Positions 36,172 to 48,592 of a stretch of 64,000 nucleotides of DNA are shown in pieces. Made by a program: the position numbers and the translations under genes. The stretch spans positions 1-64,000 of the forward strand of contig RBZT01000409.1 of NCBI GenBank assembly GCA_003693705.1, written 5' to 3'. Source of the DNA: Polymyxa betae. Lineage: Eukaryota > Endomyxa > Phytomyxea > Plasmodiophorida > Plasmodiophoridae. The first letter of the stretch is position 1, and each line of letters opens with the position of its first letter. Below the pieces are notes generated by a model. It saw only the letters and a program-made list of their open reading frames with translations. It was not told the DNA's origin and did no database searches.

Positions 36172-36499
36172 CGCAACAGCCTACTGCAAAAAGGAGACAC
36201 CGTCGCACTTTCGATCTCGGTGAATCCATAACATTCACTGATCGTGAGGTCAGTCTTAGCTTCTTAATCTTTACTGTGTCTGAAACGGAAGGCTGTCTAA
36301 TAATCAATTTATTGCTATGAACGTGGTTGATTCAGAGGAGTTGAGTGTTCGTTTGAAGTGAGTTCGATCAGATTGACCAGTATTCTTGAGAACGTAACTA
36401 TCTTCGCTTTGCAAAGGATGTAATATAGAGTCGGGAAAAACCCACAGCAGCCATGATGAGATGTTTATCGTGTTTGTTATACATTCATGGTATGCATAG

Positions 36500-36985
36500 C
36501 TAGCTTGATTCCTTGTTCTCTTTAGAGTCGACGATGTTATGCTTTTTAACCATTTCTTGAAGTTCCCCGGACTCATGCATGGCAGCCACAATATCGGCTC
36601 CACCTACAAATTCCTCCTTTACATACAATTGCGGAATCGTAGGCCAATCGCTATATTCTTTGATAGCTTGTCGGATGTCGTCGTTCTCCAGAACGTTTCG
36701 TGCCGAGAACGGGACGCCGTTCGCTTTCAAAATCAACACTACCCGCTGAGAGAATCCACACATGGGGCGATCGGGTGTTCCTTTCATGTATAAAAAAACA
36801 GATGATGACCGCAAATCAGCTTCAATTATTTCACGCGCTGATTTTGTCGAAGGCGGTACTTTTGAAGTTGGACGGAAGTCGTCATCCGAGCCCGGCCCAG
36901 GAGTGGACGACGATAAACGAACTGTCGTCTGAAAAATGGTTTGATTTTGGCGTGCAAGCCTGGGCAGAATCCTGGTAATGTTCAT
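36500..36985 (-). CDS. GRX5: Monothiol glutaredoxin, mitochondrial (GRX5-like)
   Basis: This is a single exon of 161 residues from the Met at 36985; the frame is open upstream to 37048 but the chosen start gives a good mitochondrial presequence (MNITRILPRLARQNQTIF, Arg-rich and without acids). The monothiol motif CGFS sits in PMCGFSQRV, preceded by VFLYMKGTPD and followed by WPTIPQLYVKEEFVGGADI, all diagnostic of GRX5-type proteins. GRX5 carries 2Fe-2S clusters from the scaffold ISU to acceptors in the mitochondrial matrix, with glutathione as a ligand. The C-terminal tail is charged. Confidence 0.93.
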   Translation of the reverse strand: MNITRILPRLARQNQTIFQTTVRLSSSTPGPGSDDDFRPTSKVPPSTKSAREIIEADLRSSSVFLYMKGTPDRPMCGFSQRVVLILKANGVPFSARNVLENDDIRQAIKEYSDWPTIPQLYVKEEFVGGADIVAAMHESGELQEMVKKHNIVDSKENKESS

Positions 36986-37048
36986 GATGAGGACGACGAC
37001 ACCAAGATCGTTATGGCAGAATGGCTTGAGCGGAGTCAAACGAACCAA

Positions 37049-37674
37049 CTATCAGCGCAGCCTACGGAAGTAATTGGACTTTGTGTCGCTGCCGCTCAGG
37101 TTATTAAAATGTCGACTGTAAATCCATATTTAACAGTTTGATGGCCCAGAAGCGTGCTGTATTGCTGTATTCGTAAAAAACTCGGAGGAATAAAGTGGCA
37201 ACTGTGATATGCTGTCTAATTATAATCACTTTTGGAGGTAAATATAGTGTGCAGGTCAGCCTCAAACTCCAACACGAAATACATTAGCTGCAGTCACATC
37301 GATAGTCGTCATGCACCCTTGTAATGGGGGAATCCGGCACAAAAGCTATTGAACCAATGGGACGGATTGTCTTCAAACTGTATCCAATACATTCGTGATT
37401 CGTAATATATCACTAACCCTGTCGTTTCGCCGATGGTTGGGATCTTGTTCGTTGGCACGCCTCTAGGCCATACGGGATGGCGGCCATGTCGACAATCAGC
37501 TACCCTCTTGCCCATCGAAAATATTTATTACTTAACCTTCGATATTCTTCTGTAAGCAGCTGCAAGAAGTTTGGTCTGCTGTTGCACTTGACAACGTCAG
37601 ATTGAACCAAAAATGACGTATTCTATAACTTTTAGGTGGAGGTAAAAATTCATCAGGTTCAGGCTTAATCGAAT
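37049..37674. other. Spacer
   Basis: No supported gene. A minus-strand frame at 37309-37515 (MYWIQFEDNPSHWFNSF) has no clear splice partners or family. Confidence 0.4.
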
Positions 37675-37950
37675 ATGTATCCGGTGAATACAGAGAGCTC
37701 GATGTACTCGTGGACCAATGCCTTCAAGCGCTGGGTTATGATCGGTGTCACGCTCGCAAGCGTCGCCACAGCACTACGTCTGATGCTGGTAATCCCAGGG
37801 ACGCCACCCGATATCAACCTATATTCTTGGTGGGTCGTCATGATCCTGTTCGGCGCCAGCGGTCTCATGCTGATCATCTCAGCGTTCGCCACGACAGCAT
37901 GGCGCCTAGCGATATCCTTTCATTCTGCATATAACATGTGCATGTTTTAA
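37675..37950 (+). CDS. Small multi-pass membrane protein, hypothetical
   Basis: This open frame of 91 codons has two clear hydrophobic helices (VMIGVTLASVATALRLMLVI and WWVVMILFGASGLMLIISAF) and Trp/Ser-rich loops. Just downstream an in-phase segment (37964-38095, AACLLSCLSALWTRF then a basic tail and stop) looks like a further helix plus C-terminus of the same protein. I cannot find a standard GT donor that joins the two, so the exon end is uncertain. No family recognised. Confidence 0.4.
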   Translation: MYPVNTESSMYSWTNAFKRWVMIGVTLASVATALRLMLVIPGTPPDINLYSWWVVMILFGASGLMLIISAFATTAWRLAISFHSAYNMCMF

Positions 37951-38311
37951 TACATTCAGGCCGCATGCTTGCTGTCTTGTCTCAGCGCGCTTTGGACACG
38001 GTTTGATCCAAAACTGCATAGATGGTTGACGTTTTTCATCAGGCAACACTCATCCCGGAACAAGGCCAGAGCGAACGATGGTCCTGCCTAAAGCAACGAG
38101 CACAGTACAATAGTGAAATTGTCTTAACTGTCTGCAACGATGCCGATTTGTTTCTAAATGCTTTCAACAATTTTTTACACTGCGCATATTTTAAATAATT
38201 ACGCATTTTTATGAAGCAACAAGCCGATTTTGTATTGCGCCACGCAGTCCGACACGGATCCTGAAGCAAACGAGGCCTGGAACTGAGTCTGCCCTACTAG
38301 CTGGGCCGCCA

Positions 38312-40054
38312 ATGGACTTTCTTCGGATCCTTGGGCGAACCGCCAAGTTTAACGCCAATATACTTGCGAACGATGCGATCCGGCTTCCAGTACATTCGAA
38401 ACCCGAACCATCAGTTGTAGAACCAAGTCGATCTTCAAAGAAAAAATCCAGAAAGCCTAAAAGGGTCCAAATTACCGAAGAAGAATGCTCTGTGTTCGTA
38501 CCAATTGCGTCTGAGAAGCGCGATAACGACTCCCAGGTGACACCGCTCTCGTTATGCCCCGCAACGAAGCTTGCGAATCAGGCCCAGGAGCGAATCCATT
38601 CAATAAGAAGCCGGCACCGGATACGTGTAAAAGGCATCGATGTCCCAGCCCCTATTGAATCCTGGGCCGAGCTAAGCCTCCCGGCCTACCTTGAGAAAAA
38701 CGTCGTCGGACAATGGGAGAATCCGACCCCGATTCAGATGCAGGCAATTCCTGTGCTAACAGCTGGTCGAGAACTGCTGGCGATCTCACCGACAGGCAGC
38801 GGCAAGACGGCCGCCTTCTTAATCCCAATTCTGACCCAGTTGGGAATGCCACAACCTGGCGGGTTTCGCGCTGTGATCGTGTCTCCCACGATCGAGTTGG
38901 CCCAGCAGACATATCGTCGCCTGTCACGTATTAGCAGCGGGTCGGGTTTAGGAATCTTTCTGCTGACGAAGGATAATCGGCAGGCGGTGTGTAATGCCTC
39001 AGGCCGACGTGATATTCTTGTTTCCACACCGAAGCGTCTGGCTGATGCTATTCGCGAAAAGGCATGGAAGTCCTCCGAGATCGAATTCTTGATCTTCGAT
39101 GAAGGTCTGAGCAATTCCCCCCATTTTCTTCTATGTATTTGGTTTGGCTTCTTATGTTGAACAATTAGAAAGCTTGAAGAATTGTGAATCGAACTGAGTG
39201 CCACATTAGGCGACAGTTTATGGGACGATAATGGATTCATCGAGGAAGTTGACGAAATCGTTGCTGCCTGTAATCATCCAAAGATTGTTCGTGCTCTTTT
39301 TAGCGCTACGATGCCGGAAGCAATCGAAGCGCTAGCGCGAACGGTGCTTCGCGATCCCATTCGAGTCGCAATTGGCCAGCACGGTAATGGCGCCTGTGAG
39401 ACCGTTCGCCAACGTCTAGTATTTGCTGGGACCGAACCCGGCAAACTAATCGCTTTGCGAAATCTCTTCATTGAAGGCATCCGAACCCCGATTTTGATTT
39501 TTGTGCAGTCGAAGGCTCGCGTCCGCCATCTGCACGAAAAGCTTCGTGAAGAGTTTCCCAAAGTCGACTTCATCGAATCAGAGCAGACCCACGAGCAACG
39601 CGAAGACGTTATCAAGCGCTTCCGTTCCGGTGATATTTACGCTTTGATCACAACCGAAGTATTAGCCCGGGGTGTCGATTTCGTCGGTGTTAACTGTGTC
39701 ATCAACTATGGTAGGTTGCATAATACTGTGTGGATCGCATTCACTAATCGTTGTCCAGATTTCCCTCAGACCGTTGCTAGCTACATCCATAGAGTTGGAA
39801 GAACCGGTCGTGCCGGACGAACCGGTGAAGCCATCACCTTGTTCACGAACGAAGATGCCGTGCTATTACGGTAATCGAATTGCTACAATGTATTGTGAAA
39901 CTTACACCGACAAAGGAGCATCGCTGGCGTCTTGAAACGATCTGGTTGTGAGGACGTGCCTCCGTGGATGTTATCGAGGCGGAAGCCAAATCGCAATCGC
40001 GTCAAAGAGTTGAAAACACGTCCTCCGAAACGGAAGAAGATAGGCGAACACTAG
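38312..40054 (+). CDS. ROK1: DEAD-box RNA helicase of the ROK1/DDX52 family
   Basis: Exons 38312-39104, 39210-39710, 39759-39870 and 39916-40054. Helicase motifs in order: [14 protein letters not shown] (Q motif), [11 protein letters not shown] (I), SPTIELAQQ (Ia), VSTPKRL (Ib), IFDEGD (II, spanning an intron), LFSATM (III), ILIFVQSK (IV), [11 protein letters not shown] (V) and [13 protein letters not shown] (VI). The C-terminus [16 protein letters not shown] and a basic tail fit ROK1/DDX52, which acts in the nucleolus in 18S rRNA maturation. The spliced motif II reads DEGD where the family has DEAD; this depends on the chosen 105-nt intron. The last intron ends in AAAG. Confidence 0.88.
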
Positions 40055-40164
40055 TATAAACCGCTTACATATTACACCATACAAAACTCAGTCTTTTTTG
40101 GAATTCCAGACTGCAGAAGTGAATGGTTGATGGAAGTAAATGTCAGTTAAATTTAAAGGAATGT

Positions 40165-41041
40165 TTATACAAATCCAAAGATGCTTGCAAGCACGATCAA
40201 GGTTGCGATTCCGATCAGAACAATAACAACAATGGCAAAAGGATGCTTAAACGCGTACAAATCTGCGAGATGTCGCAGATACTGAACGATCACCTTGCCT
40301 GATAATTTACTCTCGCCATGAAGCCGGACGCCGAAATTGATTGGAACCTCAGCATGACGAGTGACGCCGCATTTTACAAACAATTCTAAGGCAATTTTAA
40401 ATCCGATCGAGTTTACGTGCTTCGCTCGCTGGTAGACGGTGACCGGCAAGCCGAAAAACCCTGTCATCGGGTCGCTGAGGGCACTTAGCGGGCGGGCTAA
40501 TACACGGGCGCCGCTCGAGACAATCTTCCGATATAACGGCCAGTCCTTATCGACAGCGAATCCGTCACCAGCGTATCGCGTTCCGATGACAAATTCAGCG
40601 CCGCCTTTGCCGGCATCAATGGCATCGATCAAACTTGGGACGCTCTCAGGTGGGTGTTGGAGGTCTGCATCCATACACAACAGCAAGAAACCTTTAGCCT
40701 ACAGCGATTAAATAATCATGGAAACAACTCCAACGTTTTGATACTTCATTGAAGCCCCGAAGCACAGCGCTGCTTAGGCCACGCTCATCAGTCCGAACGA
40801 TGATCCTGATGCGATACCCTTCGGAAGCCAGGCGTTGGACAGCTTCAACAGACCCGTCGCGCGAGTTATCATCGACCACAATCATTTCGGTGGTGGATGA
40901 GCGAGGGCCTAGGGCGGCGAACACGCGACGCGTCAGCTCGGGTATGTTAGCCGCCTCGCGATAGGTCGGGACAATGATCGACGCCAAGACATCGCCACTA
41001 GTGCCGGTCGGGCGTTCCCGAATTTGTGATGAGGTTGCCAT
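40165..41041 (-). CDS. DPM1: Dolichol-phosphate mannosyltransferase with C-terminal membrane helix
   Basis: Two exons (40745-41041, 40165-40698) and a 46-nt intron give about 277 residues. The GT2 fold shows IIVPTYREAANI, IVVDDNSRDG, the DxD-type MDADLQHPPE, and DPMTGFFG. The last about 30 residues are hydrophobic (AIVVIVLIGIATLIVLASIF), so this is the self-anchored yeast-type enzyme rather than the human type that needs DPM2 and DPM3. It makes dolichol-phosphate-mannose at the ER for N-glycans, O-mannosylation and GPI anchors. Head to head with AAR2, 212 bp between start codons. Confidence 0.93.
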
Positions 41042-41253
41042 TCAATTGGACTATGAGAGACAAGCGCAACGGAGAAAGCTCTAACTTCCGATTTAACAGC
41101 AATCCATAATTGTGTAACATATACTGTTTTATCTATAGAGTTGCTATCATGGAAGGCAGTAATGTCATAAGCAGCATATTTTATAGAACGATTGACAGAA
41201 AAAGTCATTTCACTTTTAGTTCATTTCGAGAAATTGCGTGGTGTTCGTTGTAA

Positions 41254-42351
41254 ATGGCGACGCTGCTGTGCCTCGGCGTGCCTGCAGGCGCCACGGTTGG
41301 CATCGATTTGAAGAGCTGGGTGATCGGTGAACGCTTCCAGGGAATCACTGGGATTCCTGCTGGCCCTCATTATTTGTATTATTCGGCGCCTGACCATGGT
41401 GCTGGAAACGCTATCAGCAGCGGCAGATTTCTGTATTTCGACGCCAATGACGATGTCTGGGTCGGCGAATGGAACCCGGAGACAGAAGAAATATTGCCTG
41501 TGTCAGATCGTGACCAGGCTTTGCGTTATTGTCATGGTATCTCATAGCAATTTTGGCTTCCTTTCGAAGCGATGACTTTGGCTTACTGCAGGCGTTAAAG
41601 CTCACGATTTTACTCTCAATCTCGGGCGTTACCCAGAAGAAATGTCTTTGGAATGGGCGACATTGAGCCTGCACATCTCCCGAAGCTGCATGCTTCGTCT
41701 CTCGCCGATTGGAAGCGTTATTCGTCCAACTCAGGCTCCCGATGCGGTCGGGCTAAACTCAGATTCAGCTTGTAAAACATATTATACCGAATTGGAAATC
41801 GGAATGTCGCATGGTGATCCGGTTCAGGTTACGGCTGATAATTTAGACAAATCTCGATTGCTTGAAAAAATTGTCGAACTACGACTCGGTGGTGATTATG
41901 ACGCTGTCCTTGGTGAATTACAGTTCGCCTTTATTGCATTCATGCTGGGACAATCATATGAAGGATTTGTACAATGGAAGAAACTGGTTCTCATTCTGTG
42001 TTCGTGCGAAGCTGCCATGTGGGATCAGCGATTGTTTTTCGATAAATTCGTCGGTATGTCGGTTTTATGGAAATGATTACCACTTTAACAAAAGTTACAG
42101 ATCTGTTTTCCGCTCAGCTACGATTAGCGCCTGAAGACTTCTTTGAATGCGAACTCACTTCGAATAATTTTTTGTATCGAGCGCTAACTGATTTATTTGA
42201 ACTTGGCCAGGAGACTTCGCTCGAAGACAAACTGATTAGATTCAGACATCAGGCCGAGAAGAAGTTTCACTGGCGTTTTGGTTCACAATTGAACGCTGAC
42301 GGGCGTTTCGATAGCGATGATGAGGACGCTCCCGTCATCGTCGAACTGTAG
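41254..42351 (+). CDS. AAR2: AAR2, U5 snRNP assembly factor
   Basis: Three exons (41254-41536, 41592-42053, 42101-42351) give about 332 residues. The N-terminus MATLLCLGVPAGATVGIDLK and SWVIGERFQGITGIPAGPHY are the classic AAR2 start. The C-terminal half has VLGELQFAFIAFMLGQSYEG, FVQWKKLVLILCSCEAAMW and PEDFFECELTSNNFLYRAL, and the protein ends PVIVEL. AAR2 binds PRP8 in the cytoplasm during U5 snRNP maturation and is later exchanged for BRR2. The second intron has two in-frame acceptors (AAAG and CAG); the CAG keeps the length seen in human AAR2. Confidence 0.93.
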
Positions 42352-42566
42352 TCGTCATTTTGTTAAATTGTATTTATTTCCAGTTAGACGAATTCCCATC
42401 TTTAAGTGGTCTTGATTATACGGATTGCAACTTTTGTTTAGTTGCTTTCTGGATTGTTTTTGACGAAAATTCGAAGTCTCCACAGAATTCATCTTCCTGT
42501 CACAGTCCCAAAAACGTTGCCCGTACTTGCCATCTCTGATCGATTCAAGATATCTATCGATATGTC

Positions 42567-45349
42567 ATGACTGTATCCACTCGTCTGGAAGCCGCACTAC
42601 ATGCGCTCAGGAGGAGTATTGGCAATGATTCATTATTCAAGAGACTATTACGATGCATCAGGCAGATCTGGTTCCGTCTGCCCTTTCTGCATCGATCGTG
42701 GACCCTAGTGCGCTCAAAGTTATTGCCGGCAATTCGCACGTCAGCTCTCGGCTTCATTGTCTGGATGAACTATATGCTTTCGCCGACGCTGATAATACGC
42801 TTAGTTCAGCGTAATCTGCAAGCATTTGCTGTTATTTTTGCTTTATACGTCCTTTATTCGGTTTGTTATTCCTTAGCTAATGATACATTGGTGTTCAAAT
42901 TATGTAGACTGGCCGTGGCTATTTCAAACGTATGCTGCAGTCGCTGAGAGAACATATTGCACTTGCAGCAGGTAGAAAAATCTGCTATGCGAAGCAGCTT
43001 ACTAACGGGCAGTTAGGGTCCGGCCTTTATCGCCGAATTAGATTATTGAAGGAACAGATGGATAGCGCGAAATCCTATTCTGAGTAGGTCTGCTCTAGGA
43101 ATTGTTTTTTATATTGAGAACTTGTATCAAGCTGGAAAGCGTGCGCTGATGAGGTTGATATTCTGAAAGGCAAATCCGGATGGAAGGACAATCCAGAGTC
43201 AGCACTTTACGATTGGAAGCGTATTCAGCTAATGACAGATGAAATCCGGAAGCTGAATGAAATCAAGAACGTCCCGGAAATCATCCATTACATGCGGTGA
43301 AGTGAATTATGGATTTTAAACGATCATGAATCTTACGTTCAGTCAGGTCTCGGCTTGTTCGTAATATTGCTGGTTCAGGTCATCCAAGGTTATTTGCTCA
43401 TCTGCGGGCGGGTACGAAGCGCTTGCTGGAAGAGTATCAGGAAGAGGTCGTTCGGGCTCTGTTTTTGGTCGCTCTGGATCACACACAAAACGTCAGCGTG
43501 CGCCAAAAGCTTGCATTCTTCAACGAAACTCGACATAGCATGGGCAGAACTGCCCTGATGCTTTCAGGTGGCGCTGCTTTCGGATGTTATCATATCGGCG
43601 TTGTGAAAGCATTGCATGATAATCGCATGCTACCTAAGATTATTAGCGGATCATCTGCAGGTATATGACAGTATTGTTGAGTCTTTCTGCCGAATTTTTA
43701 ATTCTAATTCAGGGTCGATTGTAGCTGCTTGGATTGGGTCACTGAGCGATCAAGAACTGGATCATATCTCAGACCCTGGCCGTGCCAACTTAGACTTATT
43801 CCCCCCTCTATCGGGTGCTGTGTTCAGGAAGATTTATCGTCTTTTGCATACTGGTGTCATCTTCGATATCCGCACGCTTGCAAGATGTATTCGTGCCAAT
43901 ATTGGTGACATCACTTTTGCTGAAGCTTATGCGAAATCTGGCCGGATTATTAATATTACAGTGGCACCTGCAAATGACTCGAAAGAAGTCGCCCGTTTGC
44001 TGAATTATTTGACCTCGCCAGGTTGGGCACGTACAAATAACGTCCGTTTGTTTCAAAAATCTCCATCTAGATGTCGTAATGTGGAGTGCAGCTGCAGCTA
44101 GTTCTGCGATCCCTTACTTCTATGAGCCGGTTGAATTGTTAATGAAGGTCTTTCAATGTTACCAATGCATTTTAGAATTTGACTTCTGGATAGGACAAGA
44201 ATGGAAAAATTGTCCCGTTAGTCTTAATTACTGAGGGATAATAGAATTACCTTAAGTTTCGACAGATACTACACCAAAGGCGTGAAATGGTCTGATGGAA
44301 GCTTCCATTCTGATCTCCCTATGCAACGTCTTGCTGAATTATTCAATGTAAATTTCTACCTGGTAAAGCTATTGTGCTGTCAGTAGTGTCACTGTCGAAA
44401 TATTCTATCTAGGTGTCTCAAGTGAATCCTCATGTAATTCCCTTTGCCATTCGCAAAGATTATCGGCTGAAGTGAGAAGCGGTTTGTCTATTTGTAATTC
44501 ATTAATTCATTTTGCCAGATCCGTTCCAGGCGTATTCGTTCAACTGCTGCGCTATTGTGTTGTTCAGCTGCGCCACAATATTATGTTTGTATGGGAAAAT
44601 TCGAAGCTTATTGCTCCGATCTTGGGTCGATTGACAATCATTCCAACTGCGTTGAACCAGGCATACTATGGCGATGTCACAATTTTGCCTCACGCCCGCT
44701 TGGAAGACTATCGCAAAATAGTCAGCAATCCGTCCCCTGAATTCATCTCTGTTAGTGGGTTTGATTGATTGCAGATGCTGCTTCGCTAATATCGATTTGT
44801 AGTTTTCTACTCGAGCAACTGAGAAATTAACATGGAGGAAAATGGCTGAAATTAAGAATGCATGTGACATTGAAGTCGCATTAGATTCATGTGTTCGGAT
44901 AATGCGAGCTTCGTTATTGATGAGCAGCGAAGTAGCCCCAAAATGTGCTTTTGTTTCAATACGATATGACTAATTTGTGTTTAGGTGAATGTTGAACAAG
45001 CTGCCTCTGCACTGGGCAACAGATTGGCGTCTTGGGCGCCGGAACAGTTTGAGGTCCTTCAAAAGGCAGCGGCCGTTCAAGAATCGCAAGGTAATTTACC
45101 TTTCATGCTCGATCAGTGTGAAGTTGAATGGAACTTATAGCATCACAATCTGTGCCGACTAGATCGAATTCTGTAGATACTGCTTTGCCCCCTTTCGGGA
45201 GACGACACCATGTCCCGCCACATCAGGCTCCTCGAGGGCCACCTCCACAGTCGATGTCGATTGTTCAGCTGGCAGATAACGTCCTGCAATCCAAGGGTGT
45301 GACTAGTCATGACCCCAGCGAAGACGTCTCAGACACATACATCCCTTAA
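42567..45349 (+). CDS. Patatin-type triacylglycerol lipase (SDP1/Tgl3-5 family)
   Basis: Exons 42567-42860, 42908-42971, 43017-43083, 43132-43296, 43347-43660, 43713-44021, 44071-44147, 44194-44216, from 44266, then later exons to 45349. The N-terminus has a hydrophobic segment. The TGL domain has SYSDWKACADEVDILKGKS and WKDNPESALYDWKRI. The patatin core has LMLSGGAAFGCYHIGV (oxyanion hole), the nucleophile serine in GSSAGS, and the catalytic Asp in SDGSFHSDLPMQRL. Then come VSQVNPHVIPFA, GDVTILP and WRKMAEIKNACDIEVALDSC. The C-terminal 100 residues are Pro/Ser-rich. This family hydrolyses stored triacylglycerol at lipid droplets. The intron at 43084-43131 ends in CAAG. Confidence 0.88.
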
Positions 45350-46018
45350 CAAATACATTCCACTGCCGATATGAGATCTTGCTGATGCTTGCTGTCAGGT
45401 TTCTGCTCTGCCGTGGTTGTATCGTAAACCGCTTGCGTCAATGTTTGTATTGGTAGAACTAGAAGATCGGAGGAACCCTCTACTAATATCATCTCTCTGT
45501 CATGTCCAGGGTGAATTCACAGGCCGAGGAGCAGGCCAGCCTTAACAGCAATAACGGAAGTCAACCTGGACTGATGGCTTCCACAGCTCTTGAGACCATG
45601 GAGTCCATGCTGCAGACGTTACTAAACGATTTGGCGGCAAACATACTGTACAACTGGATGCCAATGAAACAGCGAGTTTGAATGTATTGACAGAAATCCA
45701 TTGGAGACGCTTCGAGAATGGATAGATGGTGAGCTGATAGAGAATGGCTTACAAGCGCTAGACGAATCAAACAACCATGTGAAGTAAGGGATTTCTTCAT
45801 TCGGAAATGATGAGCGTTAACAGTTTTAGCAACACGTTATCTTCAGAATCGTCAAAAGTTAATGCATACTGCCAGTCTTTCAACAACACCATTCGAAAAC
45901 AATTGCAGTAATATCGTACAGCTGCACATTATTACTATGCTTGCTTCTTATCAGTTTCAACATATACTCTTACCAAGACAAGTTTAGTATCCCTTTATTG
46001 AGAGTTATAAATTAAAAA
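45350..46018. other. Spacer, possible frame-shifted small gene
   Basis: From 45503 one frame encodes MSRVNSQAEEQASLNSNN and TALETMESMLQTLLNDLAA. The text seems to continue in two other frames (VQLDANETASLNVLTEI; then LREWIDGELIENGLQALDES to a stop at about 45787), with no splice sites between. It could be a small helical protein with indels or chance. Not annotated as a gene. Confidence 0.3.
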
Positions 46019-48128
46019 TCAAGATGATGTGATTTGCCTGACTGCCTTACGAAAAAAGACATCGTTGAGAAGACGCAGTAGCTTGCAATCGAGAGGAAGT
46101 TTCTCTCGATATCTGATATCAGCGAGTCGGACTAACGCTTCTAAGAATTCCCCGAAAACCATCTGATGTCCAGGATTCTCTTCATCTTCAACATCCTCCT
46201 GGCAGCATGAGAACAGCATTGCAGTTTGCTTGGCGGCACGTCCGTCCGTTTTGATGCCATACTCGGTCAGCAGACTTTTGAATTCCGCAAATTCAATTGT
46301 GAATCTGCGATGGTCAATTACAAGAAGATATATAACGCCTTTGACTAGACTTCACACCTCTTTCCTTTTCGGCTACAGTATGAATCGAACAAATCTCGAA
46401 GATCGTGCTGAAACCGCAGATAGACTTGCTGCACTGGAGTTTCTGCGATCATGGCTCGAATCTCGTTTTCTTCCATGGAGCGCAACGCATATGGCTTGAT
46501 ATAATATGTGACAATGGTTTCCAAAGCCGACGCTGGCGAGAGTTTACTGTACTTCGCAATGCTTAACCTGATCAACGCTTCGAAAAGTTCAGGCCGTGTG
46601 AGCTAAGCAAGACACCGAGTTTTCAGCGCCTCCTTTCACATAGCATCTGTCTGCCTACCTGGTTATCTGGATTATTTGGCTCGAATACTTTTCCAACAGC
46701 CGTATCGCCATGATTGTACGACAACTCGGTGATCTGCACTACGTTTTTAGGATTTACAGTATAGCTGCTCTGATGTCGTCGTACCTGATGCAGGAAAAGT
46801 TTTCTGCTAGGTATGCGACATTTTTGGCAGAAAGCCCAGAACTGCATATTGGTCATATAAGGCTCGTTTCCATCGCTTACCGAATGCGTCGAAAACAACT
46901 AAAATTCTTCTATCAATGATGAGTTAAGAATCATGAATGAAAGGCTAACCTTAAAAACCTGTGCCAGAAGCCGATAATGAGACCAGAGAGTGTCTTTAAG
47001 AGCTCTGTACATATCTGCAGTTGTTACTAATCGTTTACTATGTATTCGGGTCCAATCTTCTTTAAACAGTCTATACTGGTCTCCTTTGATTTCCAACTCT
47101 CCCTATCCACAAGTCAGTAAGCGGCTGAATCGATGGGCGATTGTCGACCTTGGCGAACTCCCCTAATGCAAGATCTCCCAGCTGCATCAGTTCCAGCCTT
47201 GGCATCGATATCGATTTGAAATGGCATCCAGCATCATCAGATTGATTCTGTTTCCCGCCAGGGACGGTAATTACGTTCAATCGAAGCCCTTTACTATCCA
47301 TCATGATCTGATGAGCTTCCGATACCACCTGATCTCATATTAGAGATCCTCTTCCTGCTGCAACCAACTCAATACCCATCGGTCATCGATGTGGAAACGG
47401 AACAAAAGAACAGCAGCGGGAGGCATTCTCAGCTGAACCGAGTACAGCTTTGGTGTCTCCGATTCGGTCAACAATACTTGATGGCGCCATTTCGTGAAAT
47501 TTCCGATTACTGAGATGACCTTCGGTTTCGGTTTCCGCGAAGGCTTCGGCTTCAGTTCCGCATTGTTAGCAGCGATCGGCTTTTCCAGTTTGCCATCGCT
47601 GCTAATTACATCATCGTCATCTTCTTTCTGACGGAAGCTGATTTCAACGTCATCATAGGCATCTGGATCGTCGAATCCCCTTAGATCCAACACGAACAGA
47701 ACCGGTATGTAATCTTTCGGCTCGGAAACAGCAAACTTCTCCCAGAGAGTTGTTACCTAAGAAATTGGTTCAACATCATTCATCATCTAGACATAACAGA
47801 TGGCGATACGGTTGCCTCAGTCTGAATAGGTTCACAATCTCGAATCTGAACAGTGAGGACGTCGCCCGGTTTCACGCAATCCACGATTAGATCGTGAGGC
47901 CATGCTGGATTTCCATCTTGATTGAAGACATCGATGGGTGTGATGGAATCAGGATCGAGATCGTATAAACGAGCATAACCTGAGCCTTATACTTCGATCT
48001 TAAATCAGATTGCACATAACATGAATCTCACGTTGTTTAGCTTGAACTGCTAGCCATAAAGCACGATTCGTTCCTGAACCGCATTCGACTTCGAACGAAG
48101 CGCTACGTACTTTCACGTTTACGCGCAT
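46019..48128 (-). CDS. Conserved hypothetical protein with a CBM48-like domain
   Basis: Roughly eight exons run from the Met at 48128 (MRVNVKVRSASFEVECGSG) to the stop at 46019; the junctions at 47984-48030 and 47325-47385 are clear, others approximate. After a beta-rich start (YARLYDLDPDSITPIDVFN, CVKPGDVLTVQIRDCE) and a Lys/Pro-rich acidic linker comes an E-set/CBM48-like fold: ISVIGNFTKWRHQVLL, SVQLRMPPAAVLLFRFHID, DRWVVSEAHQIMMDSKGLR. The C-terminal half is helical (FWAFCQKCRIPSRK, EALIRLSIAKYSKLS, LRSMEENEIRAMI). I cannot name the family. Its general look recalls large conserved proteins of flagellated protists, which is an impression, not evidence. It is divergent from the ELMO-domain gene. 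Confidence 0.6.
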
Positions 48129-48592
48129 CACGACAGATTTTTATGTAATCGGCACGCGAAAACCTACAGCTTGTCGACATTCTCACCAACATTTCAACCG
48201 CCAATTCCTTCAGTCCAGGCATAAATTTAAAATTTACTATGAATTCATCCCAACCCATCTGGATTGCCAAAATCAGTAAATCCCGAAGTTCGATGGAACC
48301 CAGTCGGTCAGTTGCTGAACTATATATAATCCGGGTATGACTTTCTCTATCGCAACTGGTCTACTACTAGGCTGATTTAAACGAGCACTGTCGCTCATTC
48401 AGTAGACCAACCATTACACAGGTCTCACCAGACAACCGATCTCGAGATGTCATGTAATGTAACGTAAACATTTGATAAAAAACAGTCTCCGCTTCTATGA
48501 TGGACGACGTTCTCCTGTCTCGTCTCCTTTTCTTTGTATCTGTCACAGACTGTCTATAAAACAGGCAGCTTCATATTACAGGCAGGCAGGAG
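48129..48592. promoter_or_regulatory. Divergent promoter region
   Basis: 464 bp separate the start codons of the CBM48-like gene (minus) and the ELMO-domain gene (plus). No further gene or named motif is seen. Confidence 0.4.

Noticed and set aside
37309-37515. 68-codon minus-strand frame
   Set aside because: No family, no splice partners, isolated in a spacer.
42054-42094. AAAG acceptor for the second AAR2 intron
   Set aside because: The CAG six bases later is in frame and gives the family length.
45503-45787. Possible small helical protein spread over three frames
   Set aside because: Requires two frame changes with no splice sites; could be chance, so only mentioned in the spacer entry.
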